Of a stretch of 64,000 bases of DNA, positions 55,129-64,000 are shown piece by piece. Made by a program: the position numbers and the translations under genes. The stretch covers positions 98,773,287 to 98,837,286 of the forward strand of contig NC_044996.1 of assembly GCF_008728515.1 (NCBI RefSeq). The letters are read 5' to 3'. Positions within the stretch are counted from its first letter, which is position 1, and each line of letters opens with the position of its first letter. The notes beneath the pieces are model-generated. The model did not search any database. It saw only the letters and a list, made by a program, of their open reading frames with translations, and was not told the DNA's origin. This stretch comes from Papio anubis (taxonomy: Eukaryota; Chordata; Mammalia; Primates; Cercopithecidae).

Positions 55129-55411
55129 TTTTGAACTGAGTCTCACTCTGTTGCCAGGCTGGAGTGCAGTGGTGTGATCAATAAACTCACTGCAACTCTA
55201 CCTCCGGTTCAGCGATTCTCCTGCCTCCAGCCCTGAGCTAACTGAGGCTCCCAGGTGTGCGCCACCACGCCCAGCTAATTTTTGTATTTTTAGTAGAGAC
55301 AGAGTTTCGCCATGTTGGCCAGAATGGTCTCAATCTCTTGACCCCGTAATCTGCCCACCTTGGCCTCCCAAAGTGCTGGGATTATAGAAATGAGCCACTG
55401 CGCCCGGCCGC
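55129..55411 (-). mobile_element. Alu SINE with clustered indels
   Basis: A perfect 15-bp target duplication, CTGTTCATATTCTTT, stands at 55114-55128 and 55412-55426. Its first half has several single-base losses and an ATAAA insertion near 55180. Confidence 0.95.
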
Positions 55412-55426
55412 CTGTTCATATTCTTT

Positions 55427-55600
55427 ATTCATGTTTTTGTTGAGTTGTTTGTCTCTTCTTACTGCTTTATATGAATTCTTTGTATATTCTTTCAATTTTG
55501 TGTGTAGTCAGTATCTTTCCTTAGTCTAGGGTGTTTATGGTGTCTTTTTGAGTAGCAGTTTTAATTGTAAAAGAATCAAATGTATCAATTTTTTAGTTTG
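55427..55600 (-). mobile_element. L1 remnant
   Basis: TTGTTGAGTTGTTTGTCTC and GAATTCTTTGTATATTC follow the reverse order of the L1M 3' part. Confidence 0.55.
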
Positions 55601-55616
55601 CTTTTTGTGTAATTTT

Positions 55617-55914
55617 TGTGTGTGTGTGTGAGATGGGGTCTCACTCTGTCACCCAGGCTAGAGTGCAGTGGCGCCATCTCAACTCACTGCAACCTCTGCC
55701 TCCTGGGTTCAAGTGATTCTCCTGCCTCAGCCTCCTGAGTAGCTGGGACTACAGGTGTGCGCCACCATGCTCAACTACATTTTTTTGTATTTTTGGTAGA
55801 GACGGGGTTTCACCATGTTGGCCAGGCTGATCTCAAACTCCTGACCTCAGGTGATCCTCCCACCTCAGCCTCCCAAAGTGCTGGGATTACAGGCGTGAGC
55901 TACCATGTCCAGCC
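55617..55914 (-). mobile_element. Alu SINE with (TG)n tail
   Basis: CTTTTTGTGTAATTTT is perfectly duplicated at 55601-55616 and 55915-55930. The tail has turned into TG repeats. Confidence 0.96.
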
Positions 55915-56035
55915 CTTTTTGTGTAATTTTAAGTAATTTTTTTTTTTTTTTTGGCTGAGCACATAAAAATATTTTTATATAATTTTCTAAAAATTTAAAT
56001 ATTTGCTATTTATTTTCTTAAAATCTTCCTGGAAT

Positions 56036-56341
56036 TTATTTATTTATTTATTTAGAGATGGAGCTTTGCTCTTGTTGCCCAGGCTGGAGTGCAATGGCGT
56101 GATCTCAGCTCACCGCAACCTCTGCCTCCCAGGTTCAGGCGATTCTCCTGCCTCAGCCTCCTGCATAGCTGGGATTACAGGCATGTGCCACCACGGCTGG
56201 CTAATTTTGTGTATTTTTAGTAGAGATGGGGTTTCACCATGTTGGCCAGGCTGGTCTCGAACACCTGACCTCAGGTGATTCACCTGCGTGAGCCTCCCAA
56301 AGTGTTGGGATTACAGGTGTGAGCCACTGTGGCACCTGGCC
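56036..56341 (-). mobile_element. Alu SINE with (TTTA)n tail
   Basis: TTTATTTATTTATTTATTTA is followed by GAGATGGAGCTTTGC. Ends GTGGCACCTGGCC. Confidence 0.93.
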
Positions 56342-56377
56342 AAAACCCAGTTGCTCTGCTGTGCCCAGGTGAGCACC

Positions 56378-56671
56378 TTTTTTTTTTTTTAGATGGAGTT
56401 TCACTCTTGTTGCCCAGGCTGGAGTGCAGTGGTGTGATCTTGGCTCACTGCAGCCTCCATCTCTTGGGTTCAACCAATTCTGCTGTCTCAGCCTCCTGAA
56501 TAGCTGGGATTACAGGCCCATGCCACCATGCCCGGCAAATTTTTGTATTTTTAGTAGAGACAGGGTTTCGCCATCTTGGCCAGGCTGATCTTGAACTCCG
56601 ACCTCAGGTGATCCACCTGCCGTGGCTTCCCAAAGTGCTGGGATTATAGGCATGAGCCATTGCACCCAGCC
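56378..56671 (-). mobile_element. Alu SINE
   Basis: T run at 56378-56390. Ends TTGCACCCAGCC. Confidence 0.94.
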
Positions 56672-56689
56672 TGTTGTACCATTCTTACC

Positions 56690-57130
56690 AATTGATATTG
56701 TTAAGAGCTAACAGGTTTTAGTCCCCTTATCTCCTTTGATCCTTTGGTCTCCCATAGGAATTTTAGGATTTGTTTGTTGAGTGCCAAGGAAAACTCCGGG
56801 ATTCCAATTGCAATTGCACGTGTTTAGAAATGAGTTGGGAGTGGGTTGGGAATTGGCATCTTTATACTATTGAATTTTCCTTTCAGTGAACTCTTACTCA
56901 GTTTTCCTTTTATGTCATTTAATAGTGTTTCAAATTTTTTGTCAGGAAGATCTTATGCATTTTTTGTTGAATTTTTTCCTAGATACCTCTGAGTTATTGT
57001 TGCAATTTTGATTGGGATCTTGTTTCCTATCACATCTTCTAATTGGTTAATATTAGTACATGAGAATGCTAGTGATATTCATAAAATCATGTGTACATAA
57101 GTCTTTCTGAAGGCTTTTATCAATACTAAT
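56690..57130 (-). mobile_element. L1M remnant
   Basis: GGAATTGGCATCTTTATACT, ATTGAATTTTCC and CCTAGATACCTCTGAG are reverse-complement L1 ORF2 style. Confidence 0.6.
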
Positions 57131-57319
57131 CTTTTTTTATTCCCTTGGGTCTTCTATGTGAATTATTATCTTTATAAAGGCAATTGTCTTTTCCGATTAT
57201 ACATTTTATTTCTTCTCTCAATGAATTAGGACCTGTAGTACAATGTTTAATAGATAAAATGATATTGCATTGTTTGTTTCTGATTTTAGTGGAAATAATC
57301 ATGAAGACAATGATTATAA

Positions 57320-57485
57320 TAAAATGATAGGCAGCATTTGAATGCTTGCCGTGTGCCACAAATGCATTGTTCTGTATGCTTTGCACATATTAAATAGTTG
57401 AATCCTCCCAATGACCCTGTAAAGTAGGCTGGTTGTTATCCCTGTTTTATATATGAAAAAAACTGAGGCACAGAAATGATGTAAC
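57320..57485 (-). mobile_element. MIR SINE (minus)
   Basis: TGCTTGCCGTGTGCCAC, CCTCCCAATGACCCTG and AACTGAGGCACAGAAATG follow the MIR core in reverse. Confidence 0.75.
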
Positions 57486-57581
57486 TTTATAGTTTTCACT
57501 ATTAAATATGCTGTGGTATTTTGAAAGGTATCTTTCATCAAGAGCCCCTTTTATTAGTTCTATTTTGTTAATAAGACTTTT

Positions 57582-57880
57582 GTTTTGTTTTTGTTTTGAG
57601 ACAGAGTCTCGCTCTGTCACCCAGGCTGGAGTGCAATGGCGTGATCTTGGCTCACTGCAACCTCCGCCTCCCGGGTTCAAGCAATTCTCCTGCCTCAGCC
57701 TTCCAAGTATCTGGGATTATAGGCATCCACCACCACGCCCGGCTAATTTTTTGTATTTTTAGTAGAGACAGGGTTTCACCGTGCTGGCCAGGCTGGTCTC
57801 GAACTCCTGGCCTCAGGTGATCCACCCACCTCGGCCGCCCAAAATGCTGGGATTACAGGTATGAGCCACCACGCCCGGCC
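57582..57880 (-). mobile_element. Alu SINE
   Basis: TAATAAGACTTTT stands at 57569-57581 and 57881-57893. The tail is TTTTGTTTTTGTTTTG. Confidence 0.96.
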
Positions 57881-57893
57881 TAATAAGACTTTT

Positions 57894-58280
57894 CAAAAAA
57901 TCATTAATGAGTGTTGTATTTTCTTAAATGCTTATTTTCTGCATATGTTGAGAAGACAGTTTTTCCTCCTTTAATCTATTAATGTGGTAGATTACATGAA
58001 TTTCTGACATTGAAGTGTTCTTGTGTTCCTGTGCTAAACTGTACTTAATTGTGAAGCATTTTAAAAAAATAATTTAGAATTCATTTCACTAGTGTTTAAC
58101 CTATGAATTTTGCATTAACGTTTAGAAGTAAAATAGATCTTAGATTTTCTTTTTTTGTACTGTTCTTCTCTTATTCTGGTATCCAGGGTTATACTAACTG
58201 CATAAAATAAACTGAGTACTTTTCCTTCTTGTAATTTTTGAAACTGTGACTGAAATTTAGTTTCCTGAGAGTTTGTTACC
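57894..58280 (-). mobile_element. L1M remnant
   Basis: CCTTTAATCTATTAATGTGG, TAGATTACATGAATTTC and GGGTTATACTAACTGC are reverse-order L1 reverse-transcriptase region. Confidence 0.65.
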
Positions 58281-58890
58281 AATTATTTTCAAAACCATCT
58301 GGACATGGCAAGACTTGATTATGGAGTCAGTTTTTATAATTTAAAAAACAGTTATTGATTTATTCAAGCTTCTTGAATTTTCTGTCAGTTCTGGTCATTT
58401 TTCTAGACCATTATGTTTCATCTGAGATGTTTGATTTACCAACCTAAGGCAAGATTCTCTTGATTTTAAAAAAAGTCTCAGTTTTATTAAAGTAGGTCAT
58501 GCCTGAGGTTTAAAGAGTAAACTAAATGTGGTGAGACTAAAAAGAAAGTGAAGGGCATGATAAACATAAAATTCAGGATACTGATTATCTGAAAAGAAAG
58601 AAAAGGAAATGGGCATATGAAGAACTTCAAAGATAACTATAATTTGTTTTAATGGTTGGTAGATACACAGGTATTATTTTTGGTATTACTATTCTTTATA
58701 ACTTACATATATTTTACAAAACTTATTTGAAGTGTTTCACTGTGGAAGGTTAAGATTGAATTCACCATGCTGCTCCTGTCACCCACCCAAAGGCATGCGT
58801 ATGTACATAGACTTCATGTTTCCCCATAGTCCCAATGTGATTATACCATAAATTTGTTTTCCATCAGTACTGTTGTTTACAATATGACTA
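58281..58890. other. No gene or nameable repeat seen
   Basis: AT-rich sequence with no bounded feature. Confidence 0.4.
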
Positions 58891-58892
58891 TA

Positions 58893-59074
58893 CAGTTAGC
58901 CCTCTGTATCTTCAGGGGATTTGTTCCAGAACCTTCATGGATACCAGAATCCATTGATACTCAAGTCCCTGTTATAACATGGCATGGTATAATTGGCCCT
59001 CCGTATTTATGGGTTTTGATCTTTGGTTGGCTGAATCCACAGATGTAAAACCCATGGATACAGAGGGCTGACTG
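58893..59074 (+). mobile_element. MER2-like (Tigger-group) DNA transposon, 182 bp
   Basis: Starts CAGTTAGCCCTCTGTATC and ends GGATACAGAGGGCTGACTG, giving terminal inverted repeats of about 18 bp with two mismatches. It is flanked by the TA target duplication (58891-58892 and 59075-59076). The interior (GATTTGTTCCAGAACC, ATACCAGAATCCATTGATAC, CTCAAGTCCCTG) follows MER2 as I recall it. It has no coding capacity. Confidence 0.87.
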
Positions 59075-59159
59075 TATATATAAATACTATACACAGCCAA
59101 GCCACATAGTAATCTATGATTAATTTACCTTCCCTGCATAACTGTGTTCCTTTGGTTAA

Positions 59160-59469
59160 TAATTTTTTTTTTTTTGAGACAGAGTCTTGCTGTGTCGCCC
59201 AGGCTGGAGTGCTGTGGTATGGTCTTGGCTCACTGCAGCCTGTAACTACAAACTCCTGGGCTCAAGCGATCCTCCCACCGCAGGCTCCCAAGTAGCTGGG
59301 ACTACAGCTATGCACCACCACACTCAGCTAATTTTTAAAATTTTTTATAGAGATGGGGTCTCACTGGATTGAGAGTCCAGGCTGGTCTGGAACTCCTGGA
59401 CTCAAGTCATCCTCTTGCCTCAGCCTCCCAAAGTGCTGGGATTACAGGAGTGAACCACTTCTCCTGGCT
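59160..59469 (-). mobile_element. Alu SINE (J-type)
   Basis: From a T run at 59162 to CTTCTCCTGGC. Insertions near 59230 and 59370 lengthen it slightly. Confidence 0.92.
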
Positions 59470-60740
59470 TAATTGTTTTGTTTCTTTCATTTGTTTCTCT
59501 CTCCATATACTTATCATCAGTTGTCTAGAGTGACTCTGAGCGCTTCTGGAGATACCAAGGATTTCCTCAGTGTCATATCCCTGAGTTTTTCTGGAGCCTT
59601 CTGACCTGCTCTCATCTGGGCGGATTACCTTCATTCCTTCTTGTGTAGCTACCATCCTGACATTGCTCTTCAGTGTCGTTCTGGGGATTCTCTTCACCTT
59701 CTGCATGGTTGGGTTCCATATTTTCTTTATGCCATGCCCTCTTCCTCATTTGGTTGGAGCACATTCTTCAAGTACTTTCCTAAGAAAGGATGTAGGTAGG
59801 CCCATGGGAGATGAAGTTTTGAGATTTTTGGATGTCTACAAATGTTTGACTCCTGACGGAGAGTTTGGCTTGGAGTAGAGTTCTAGGATGGAAATATCTT
59901 TCCCTTAGACTTTTGAAGGCATTGCTCCATTGCCATCTCGTTTTCAGTGTAAAGCTATTCTGATTATTGATACTTGATATCATTTTTTTCTCTGTTTCAG
60001 CTTATAAGATTTCACCTCCTTTATCTCAAGTGCTCTGGCATATCCCCACACGGGATCACTGCCACCAGTATTTCTGGGTGCCTGGTAGGAAATAAATCCC
60101 CACAGGGATAGTTTTTTTTCCCCCCCCCCATGCAAAGCCAAGATGCTACAGGGCCAGACAGCTGCATTGCACATCCAAGTGGCAAGCTAGGCCTTTTATG
60201 TTAAGCCCCTTTCACTTTGTCTGTGGGCAAGTCCAGTTTGACCCACTAAAAATAGGCACATCATACAAGAAAATCATCGGCCTCTCGTGTTCAGGCATCC
60301 AGACTCCCAGAAGAAAAACAGGTGTTCAGCGCCCTAGGTAGGCAAAGCCATCATATCAACATAGGGAATATTCCACAAGCCAAGTTCCCAGACTCTAGCC
60401 AGGAGCCAGCCCTGTGAGCAGGCCCTTCTAAAGATCAGTTCTGCTGTGTTAACACTTTCCTACAGGTTACCTTTACTGGTGCTCTTTATTTCTTTGTGTG
60501 GATTTGAGTTACCATAGTGTCCTTTATTTTCTTGGAGCTGAACTTTAAGTTAGATCAAATAGCAAAAGCAGTCTGGGGATAGGGCTTTTGGTAGAGCTCC
60601 AAAACAGGTCATCCCCTTGGGTAGCTGTGAGGCTAACAGTTTTCATGGAGCTGGGGAGCCAGTGGGGGAGTAGGAAGAGTAGTAGTAGTGCCAAGTGAAC
60701 CATGACCTGGCTGTTCTTAGTAAGGTTTACTAGTGTTTTT
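59470..60740. other. Long interval without a recognised gene or repeat
   Basis: Partly LINE-like at the start (TCTAGGATGGAAATATC, GGCATTGCTCCATTGCC). 59990-60480 looks like single-copy sequence with a C9-10 homopolymer at 60120. Open frames of 60-99 codons on both strands have no motif. Confidence 0.4.
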
Positions 60741-60743
60741 TTT

Positions 60744-60787
<44 letters not shown>
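60738..60787. repeat. T run, (CT)n and (GT)n compound microsatellite
   Basis: TTTTTTTTCTCTCTCTCTC then GTGTGTGTGTGTGTGTGTG, joined to the tail side of the following Alu. Confidence 0.96.
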
Positions 60788-61069
60788 AGACAGAGTTTTG
60801 CTCTTCTAGCCCAGGTTAGAGTGCAATGGCACAATCTCGGATCACTGCAACCTCTGCGTCCCAGGTTCAAGCGGTTTTCCTGCCTCAGCCTCTTGAGTAG
60901 CTGGGATTACAGGTACCTGCCATCATGCCTGGCTAATTTTTGTATTTTTAGTAGAGACAGGGTTTCACCATGTTGGCCAGGCTGGTCCTGAACTCCTGAC
61001 CTCAGGTGATACACCTGCCTCGGCCTCCCAAAGTGCTGGGATTACAGGCGTGAGCCACCGCGTCAGGCC
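60787..61069 (-). mobile_element. Alu SINE
   Basis: From GAGACAGAGTTTTGCTC to CACCGCGTCAGGCC. Confidence 0.94.
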
Positions 61070-61350
61070 TGTTTTTTCTCGAATAAATGATTTTTAATTG
61101 ATTGCTTGCCTTTGGTTAATTTCTAAAGTCGTGAAATGATTGGTTTTTATAATTTTGATTTTGCCAGTATTATCATTACTTTTGTGGGGGAGAGGATTTA
61201 CTGAGGTCCTTCCTCTCTGTCATTTCAGAAGTCTACCCTAAAAGCCTTTCTTTTAAAACTGAAAAAAAGTACAGGAAATCGTAATTATAACAGACACCCT
61301 TGTACTTCCTTCCCAGAATTAGCAAATGTTTACATTTTGTCATTTTTTTA
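61070..61350 (-). mobile_element. L1-like remnant
   Basis: GTGGGGGAGAGGATTTACTG, AGGTCCTTCC and GTCATTTCAGAAGTC resemble the reverse of an old L1 5' part. Confidence 0.45.
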
Positions 61351-61365
61351 AAAATAAAAGAAACA

Positions 61366-61650
61366 GGCCAGGCACGGTGGCTCACGCCTATAATCCCTGC
61401 ATGCGAGGTCAGGAGTTCGAGATAAGCCTGACCAAAACAGTGAAACCCCGTCTCTACTAAAAATACAAAAATTAGCCAGGCGTGGTGGCACGCGCCTGTA
61501 ATCCCAGCTACTCAGGAGGCTGAGGTAGGAGACTTGCTTGAACTCGGGAGGCGGAGGTTGCAGTGAGCCAAGATTCCGCCACTGCACTCCAGCCTAGGCG
61601 ACAGAGGGAGACTCCATCTCAAAATAAATAAATAAATAAAATTTAAAAAA
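61366..61650 (+). mobile_element. Alu SINE with internal deletion
   Basis: AAAAGAAACAG stands at about 61355 and 61659. About 30 bp after CTATAATCCC are missing. Confidence 0.93.
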
Positions 61651-61875
61651 TGAAAAGAAAAGAAACAGAGGTTTACAAATAAAGTTGAAGTCCCATTTTT
61701 CCCCTCCTGAGGCCTATTCCTTCTATCTCTCCCCAGGTAAACAGTATCATGAATTTTGTGAGTATCCTTCTAATCTATGTTTTTATACTTTTGCTATGTA
61801 TATTTGTACCTGTAATCAGTATAGAATTCTTTTTGTAACATTACCAGATTGGTACACTCAAATTATAGGGATCTT

Positions 61876-62176
61876 GGCCAGGCGCGGTGGCTCACGCCTG
61901 TAATGCCAGCACTTTGGGATCTGCCAAGTCGGGTGGATCACCTGAGGTCAGGTGTTTGAGACCAGCCTGGCCAACATGGTGAAACCCCGTCTCTACTAAA
62001 AATACAAAAATTAGCCAGGCGTGGTAGTGGGTGCCTGTAATCCCAGATACTCAGGAGGTTGAGGCAGGAGAATTGCTTGAACCCAGAAGGCAGAGGTTGC
62101 AGTGAGCCAAGATCACGCTACTGTACTCCAGCCTGGGCGACACAGCAAGACTCCGTTTCAAAAAAAAAAAAAAAAA
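61876..62176 (+). mobile_element. Alu SINE
   Basis: A perfect 16-bp target duplication, AAATTATAGGGATCTT, stands at 61860-61875 and 62177-62192. Confidence 0.96.
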
Positions 62177-62431
62177 AAATTATAGGGATCTTTCTGCAAC
62201 TTGCTTTCTGTGTTCAGTATTACCTTTTGAGCTTTATGCTGATACTTTAGATTTAGATCATTTATTTTAACTGCTCTGCTAGCATTCCAACATGAGTGTC
62301 ATAGTTCATTTTCCATACCTTTATTGGTGAATGTTTGGTGGTTTCTAATATTTCGTTGTCATTCTTGTACATGTTAAAATTTGCCGTAATTTCTCTATGG
62401 TATGACTACAAGTGGAATAGGTAGTAAGGCG

Positions 62432-62480
62432 TATGTGTGTGTGTGTGTGTGTATGTATGTGTATGTGTGCACATGTGTGT
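62432..62480. repeat. (GT)n/(GTAT)n microsatellite
   Basis: TGTGTGTGTGTGTGTGTATG and following imperfect units. Confidence 0.94.
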
Positions 62481-62709
62481 ATTTTTTTTTTTTTTTTTGA
62501 GACAGGGTCTTACTTTGTCACCCAGGCTAGAGTGCAGTGTTGGGTACATGGCTCACTGCGACCTTGACCTCCTGGGCTCAAGCAATCCTCTTGCCTCAGT
62601 CCCCTAAGTAGCTGGGACTATAGGTGTGCGCCACCACGCCCAGCTAATTTTTTGTATTTTTTGTGTGTGTGTGTGTGTGGAGATGGGTTTTGCTATGTTG
62701 CCCAGGCTG
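62481..62709 (-). mobile_element. Truncated Alu with a GT tract in its linker
   Basis: T run at 62481-62497. A (TG)8-type tract lies in the middle linker (62662-62678). The copy stops at TGCCCAGGCTG. Confidence 0.9.
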
Positions 62710-63600
62710 TATATTTTCAATAATACTAAATGTATTACCTCTTATCCATCATAAGTGGAATCAATTTGCCATGTATATTTAAGAGTTTCACATCTATGTA
62801 AGTGAAAATTGCTTTATAATATTCTCGTATTTTATCCTTCTTTGCTTTTGGCATCAAGGTCATATAAGCATTGTCTTGCCAATTTTATTTTGGTTACTAA
62901 GTGCCAGGTGTAGCTTTTCCCATAATTGTATTTTCAACATTTCTCTCTCATTTTGCCCTAATTGTCTTTTGAAAACATGGAGCTGATTTTTTAAAAATGC
63001 AATTTGATATGACTGGCATTTAACTAATAGAGTTAATATATATTTATTGTGAAATTACTATGTTTGTATTTCTTCTTTTAGTATATTTTCTACATAGCCT
63101 GCCTTTCATTACTTCTCTTTTCTTGCCTTTGCAGGATTTTCTTTACCCCCTTTTTCCTCTTTAGTCATTATCCTTCTGAATAACTGAAGTATCAGGCATT
63201 ATTCTTAGCCAGGTTTTGTGTATGGCAAATTCTTTGTCTTTTCTTGTCCAAAAATGTCCTTGTCATCTTTCTTTATGGTAATTTATCTGGGTATAGAGTT
63301 CTAAGATGAAAGTTTGTCTCAGGACAGTGAAGATATTATTCTTCAATCTTCTAGCTTCTTTTTTGAAGAAGTCTGATGCTGATATAATTATTTCTTTATA
63401 GGGGATATTTTTATTTATTCATGGTAGCTTACAATATTTTCTTTCTGACTTGAAAGCCTTGTGGCTGCACTGAACTTTGTCTAAGTGCAGACTTGTTTAT
63501 TTACCACACTCAAGGACTTTGGACATTCATTGGTAGATTACGTGCCTTTCTTCCATTTTAGAAAAGAGTCAGTCATTGTCTCTTCAAATACCGCCACTGC
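62710..63600 (-). mobile_element. LINE-like AT-rich sequence
   Basis: Phrases such as GGGTATAGAGTTCTAAGATG and CTTCTTTTTTGAAGAAG are L1-like in reverse. Boundaries are not resolved, and no gene is seen. Confidence 0.45.
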
Positions 63601-63604
63601 CTAG

Positions 63605-63900
63605 GTCAGGGGTCCCCAAGACTGCTCCCATACTCAGATATTCTCTAGAGAAACTCATGGGACTCACCATATAGTTGTAATCATGGGTAAGATTTATTAC
63701 AGTGATGTGGTAATGATAAACAACTGGATTATAAAGGAAAAAGGTACAGGCAGAATCTGGAGGCATCCATGTGCAGGCTTCTTTATGCTGTCTGCCTGTC
63801 ATGAATACAGAGCACACTCTAACTCCAGTATCAAAGATGAATCAACATGTGTGATGTTTATGCCAGGGGAAGCCTATTAGAGACTAAGTGATTTCCCAAG
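63605..63900 (-). mobile_element. ERVL-type LTR remnant
   Basis: GGGGTCCCCAAGACTGCTCC, CTCATGGGACTCACCATATA and GATTTATTACAGTGATG form a series I recall from an ERVL-class LTR in reverse. Overlapping open frames at 63584-63880 on both strands are artefacts of it. Confidence 0.55.
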
Positions 63901-64000
63901 ATCTGTCATCTAATTTATTAAATCTGTCTTATCTGTGGCTAGTCTACTGTTCAACCTATTTAGAGTTTTTTTTTTTTAATAATGCCTACCTTAAAAATAC

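Noticed and set aside
59407..59983. Open frames of 67-99 codons on both strands
   Set aside because: The minus 99-codon frame starts in non-Alu sequence and ends in Alu. The others show no motif, and the region partly resembles old LINE sequence.
39810..64000. The usual KRBOX4 C-terminal exon or a C2H2 zinc-finger exon
   Set aside because: I scanned for an EVWQVDEQ-type continuation and for repeated HTGEKPY linkers and found neither. They probably lie outside the window or were missed by eye.

Overview
This is nuclear genomic DNA of a catarrhine primate. It is packed with Alu and L1 retrotransposons and has split coding exons with consensus GT-AG borders. Two AluY copies (54769-55056 and 21790-22100) carry sequence states I associate with the AluY lineage expanded in Old World monkeys. 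The source is therefore more likely a cercopithecid (macaque or baboon type) than human, although the locus corresponds to human Xp11.3.

The only functional protein gene I can support is KRBOX4 (formerly ZNF673) on the + strand, a short KRAB-domain protein gene. A CpG-rich promoter with a perfect NRF1-type site lies at about 25030-25245. A first non-coding exon ends near 25237, and a possible second 5' UTR exon lies at 25995-26106. The start-codon exon is 28604-28647, the KRAB-A exon 39239-39365 and the KRAB-B exon 39699-39809, which has two in-frame donors 15 nt apart. A plausible alternative terminal exon starts at 53422. I did not find the exon for the usual KRBOX4 C-terminus, or any C2H2 zinc-finger array.

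Region by region: 1-6384 holds Alus, LTR-like and L2-like pieces, a MIR and a Tigger-like DNA element. At 6385-10548 an old L1 is interrupted by an MKI67 (Ki-67) processed pseudogene with target-site duplications, itself interrupted by an AluY. 11000-23150 is Alu and LTR territory with a complete solo ERV1-type LTR at 16027-16720. 23155-28650 is the gene-poor, low-repeat promoter side of KRBOX4, with a 40-bp x 4 minisatellite at 28301-28460. 28650-39238 is the large KRBOX4 intron, containing many Alus and an MST/THE1 solo LTR at 36209-36574. 39810-53421 is mostly minus-strand L1 cut by Alus, including a chimeric U6-L1 retrocopy at about 49995-50257. 53002-53988 is low-repeat sequence with the candidate terminal exon. 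53989-64000 is Alus, L1 remnants, a MER2-like DNA element and an ERVL-like LTR piece.

By eye there are about 70 Alu copies, roughly 30% of the window. Nearly all other open reading frames here are Alu, L1 or simple-repeat translations. Edges of repeats are given to within a few bases where a target-site duplication was found, and to about 10-30 bases otherwise.
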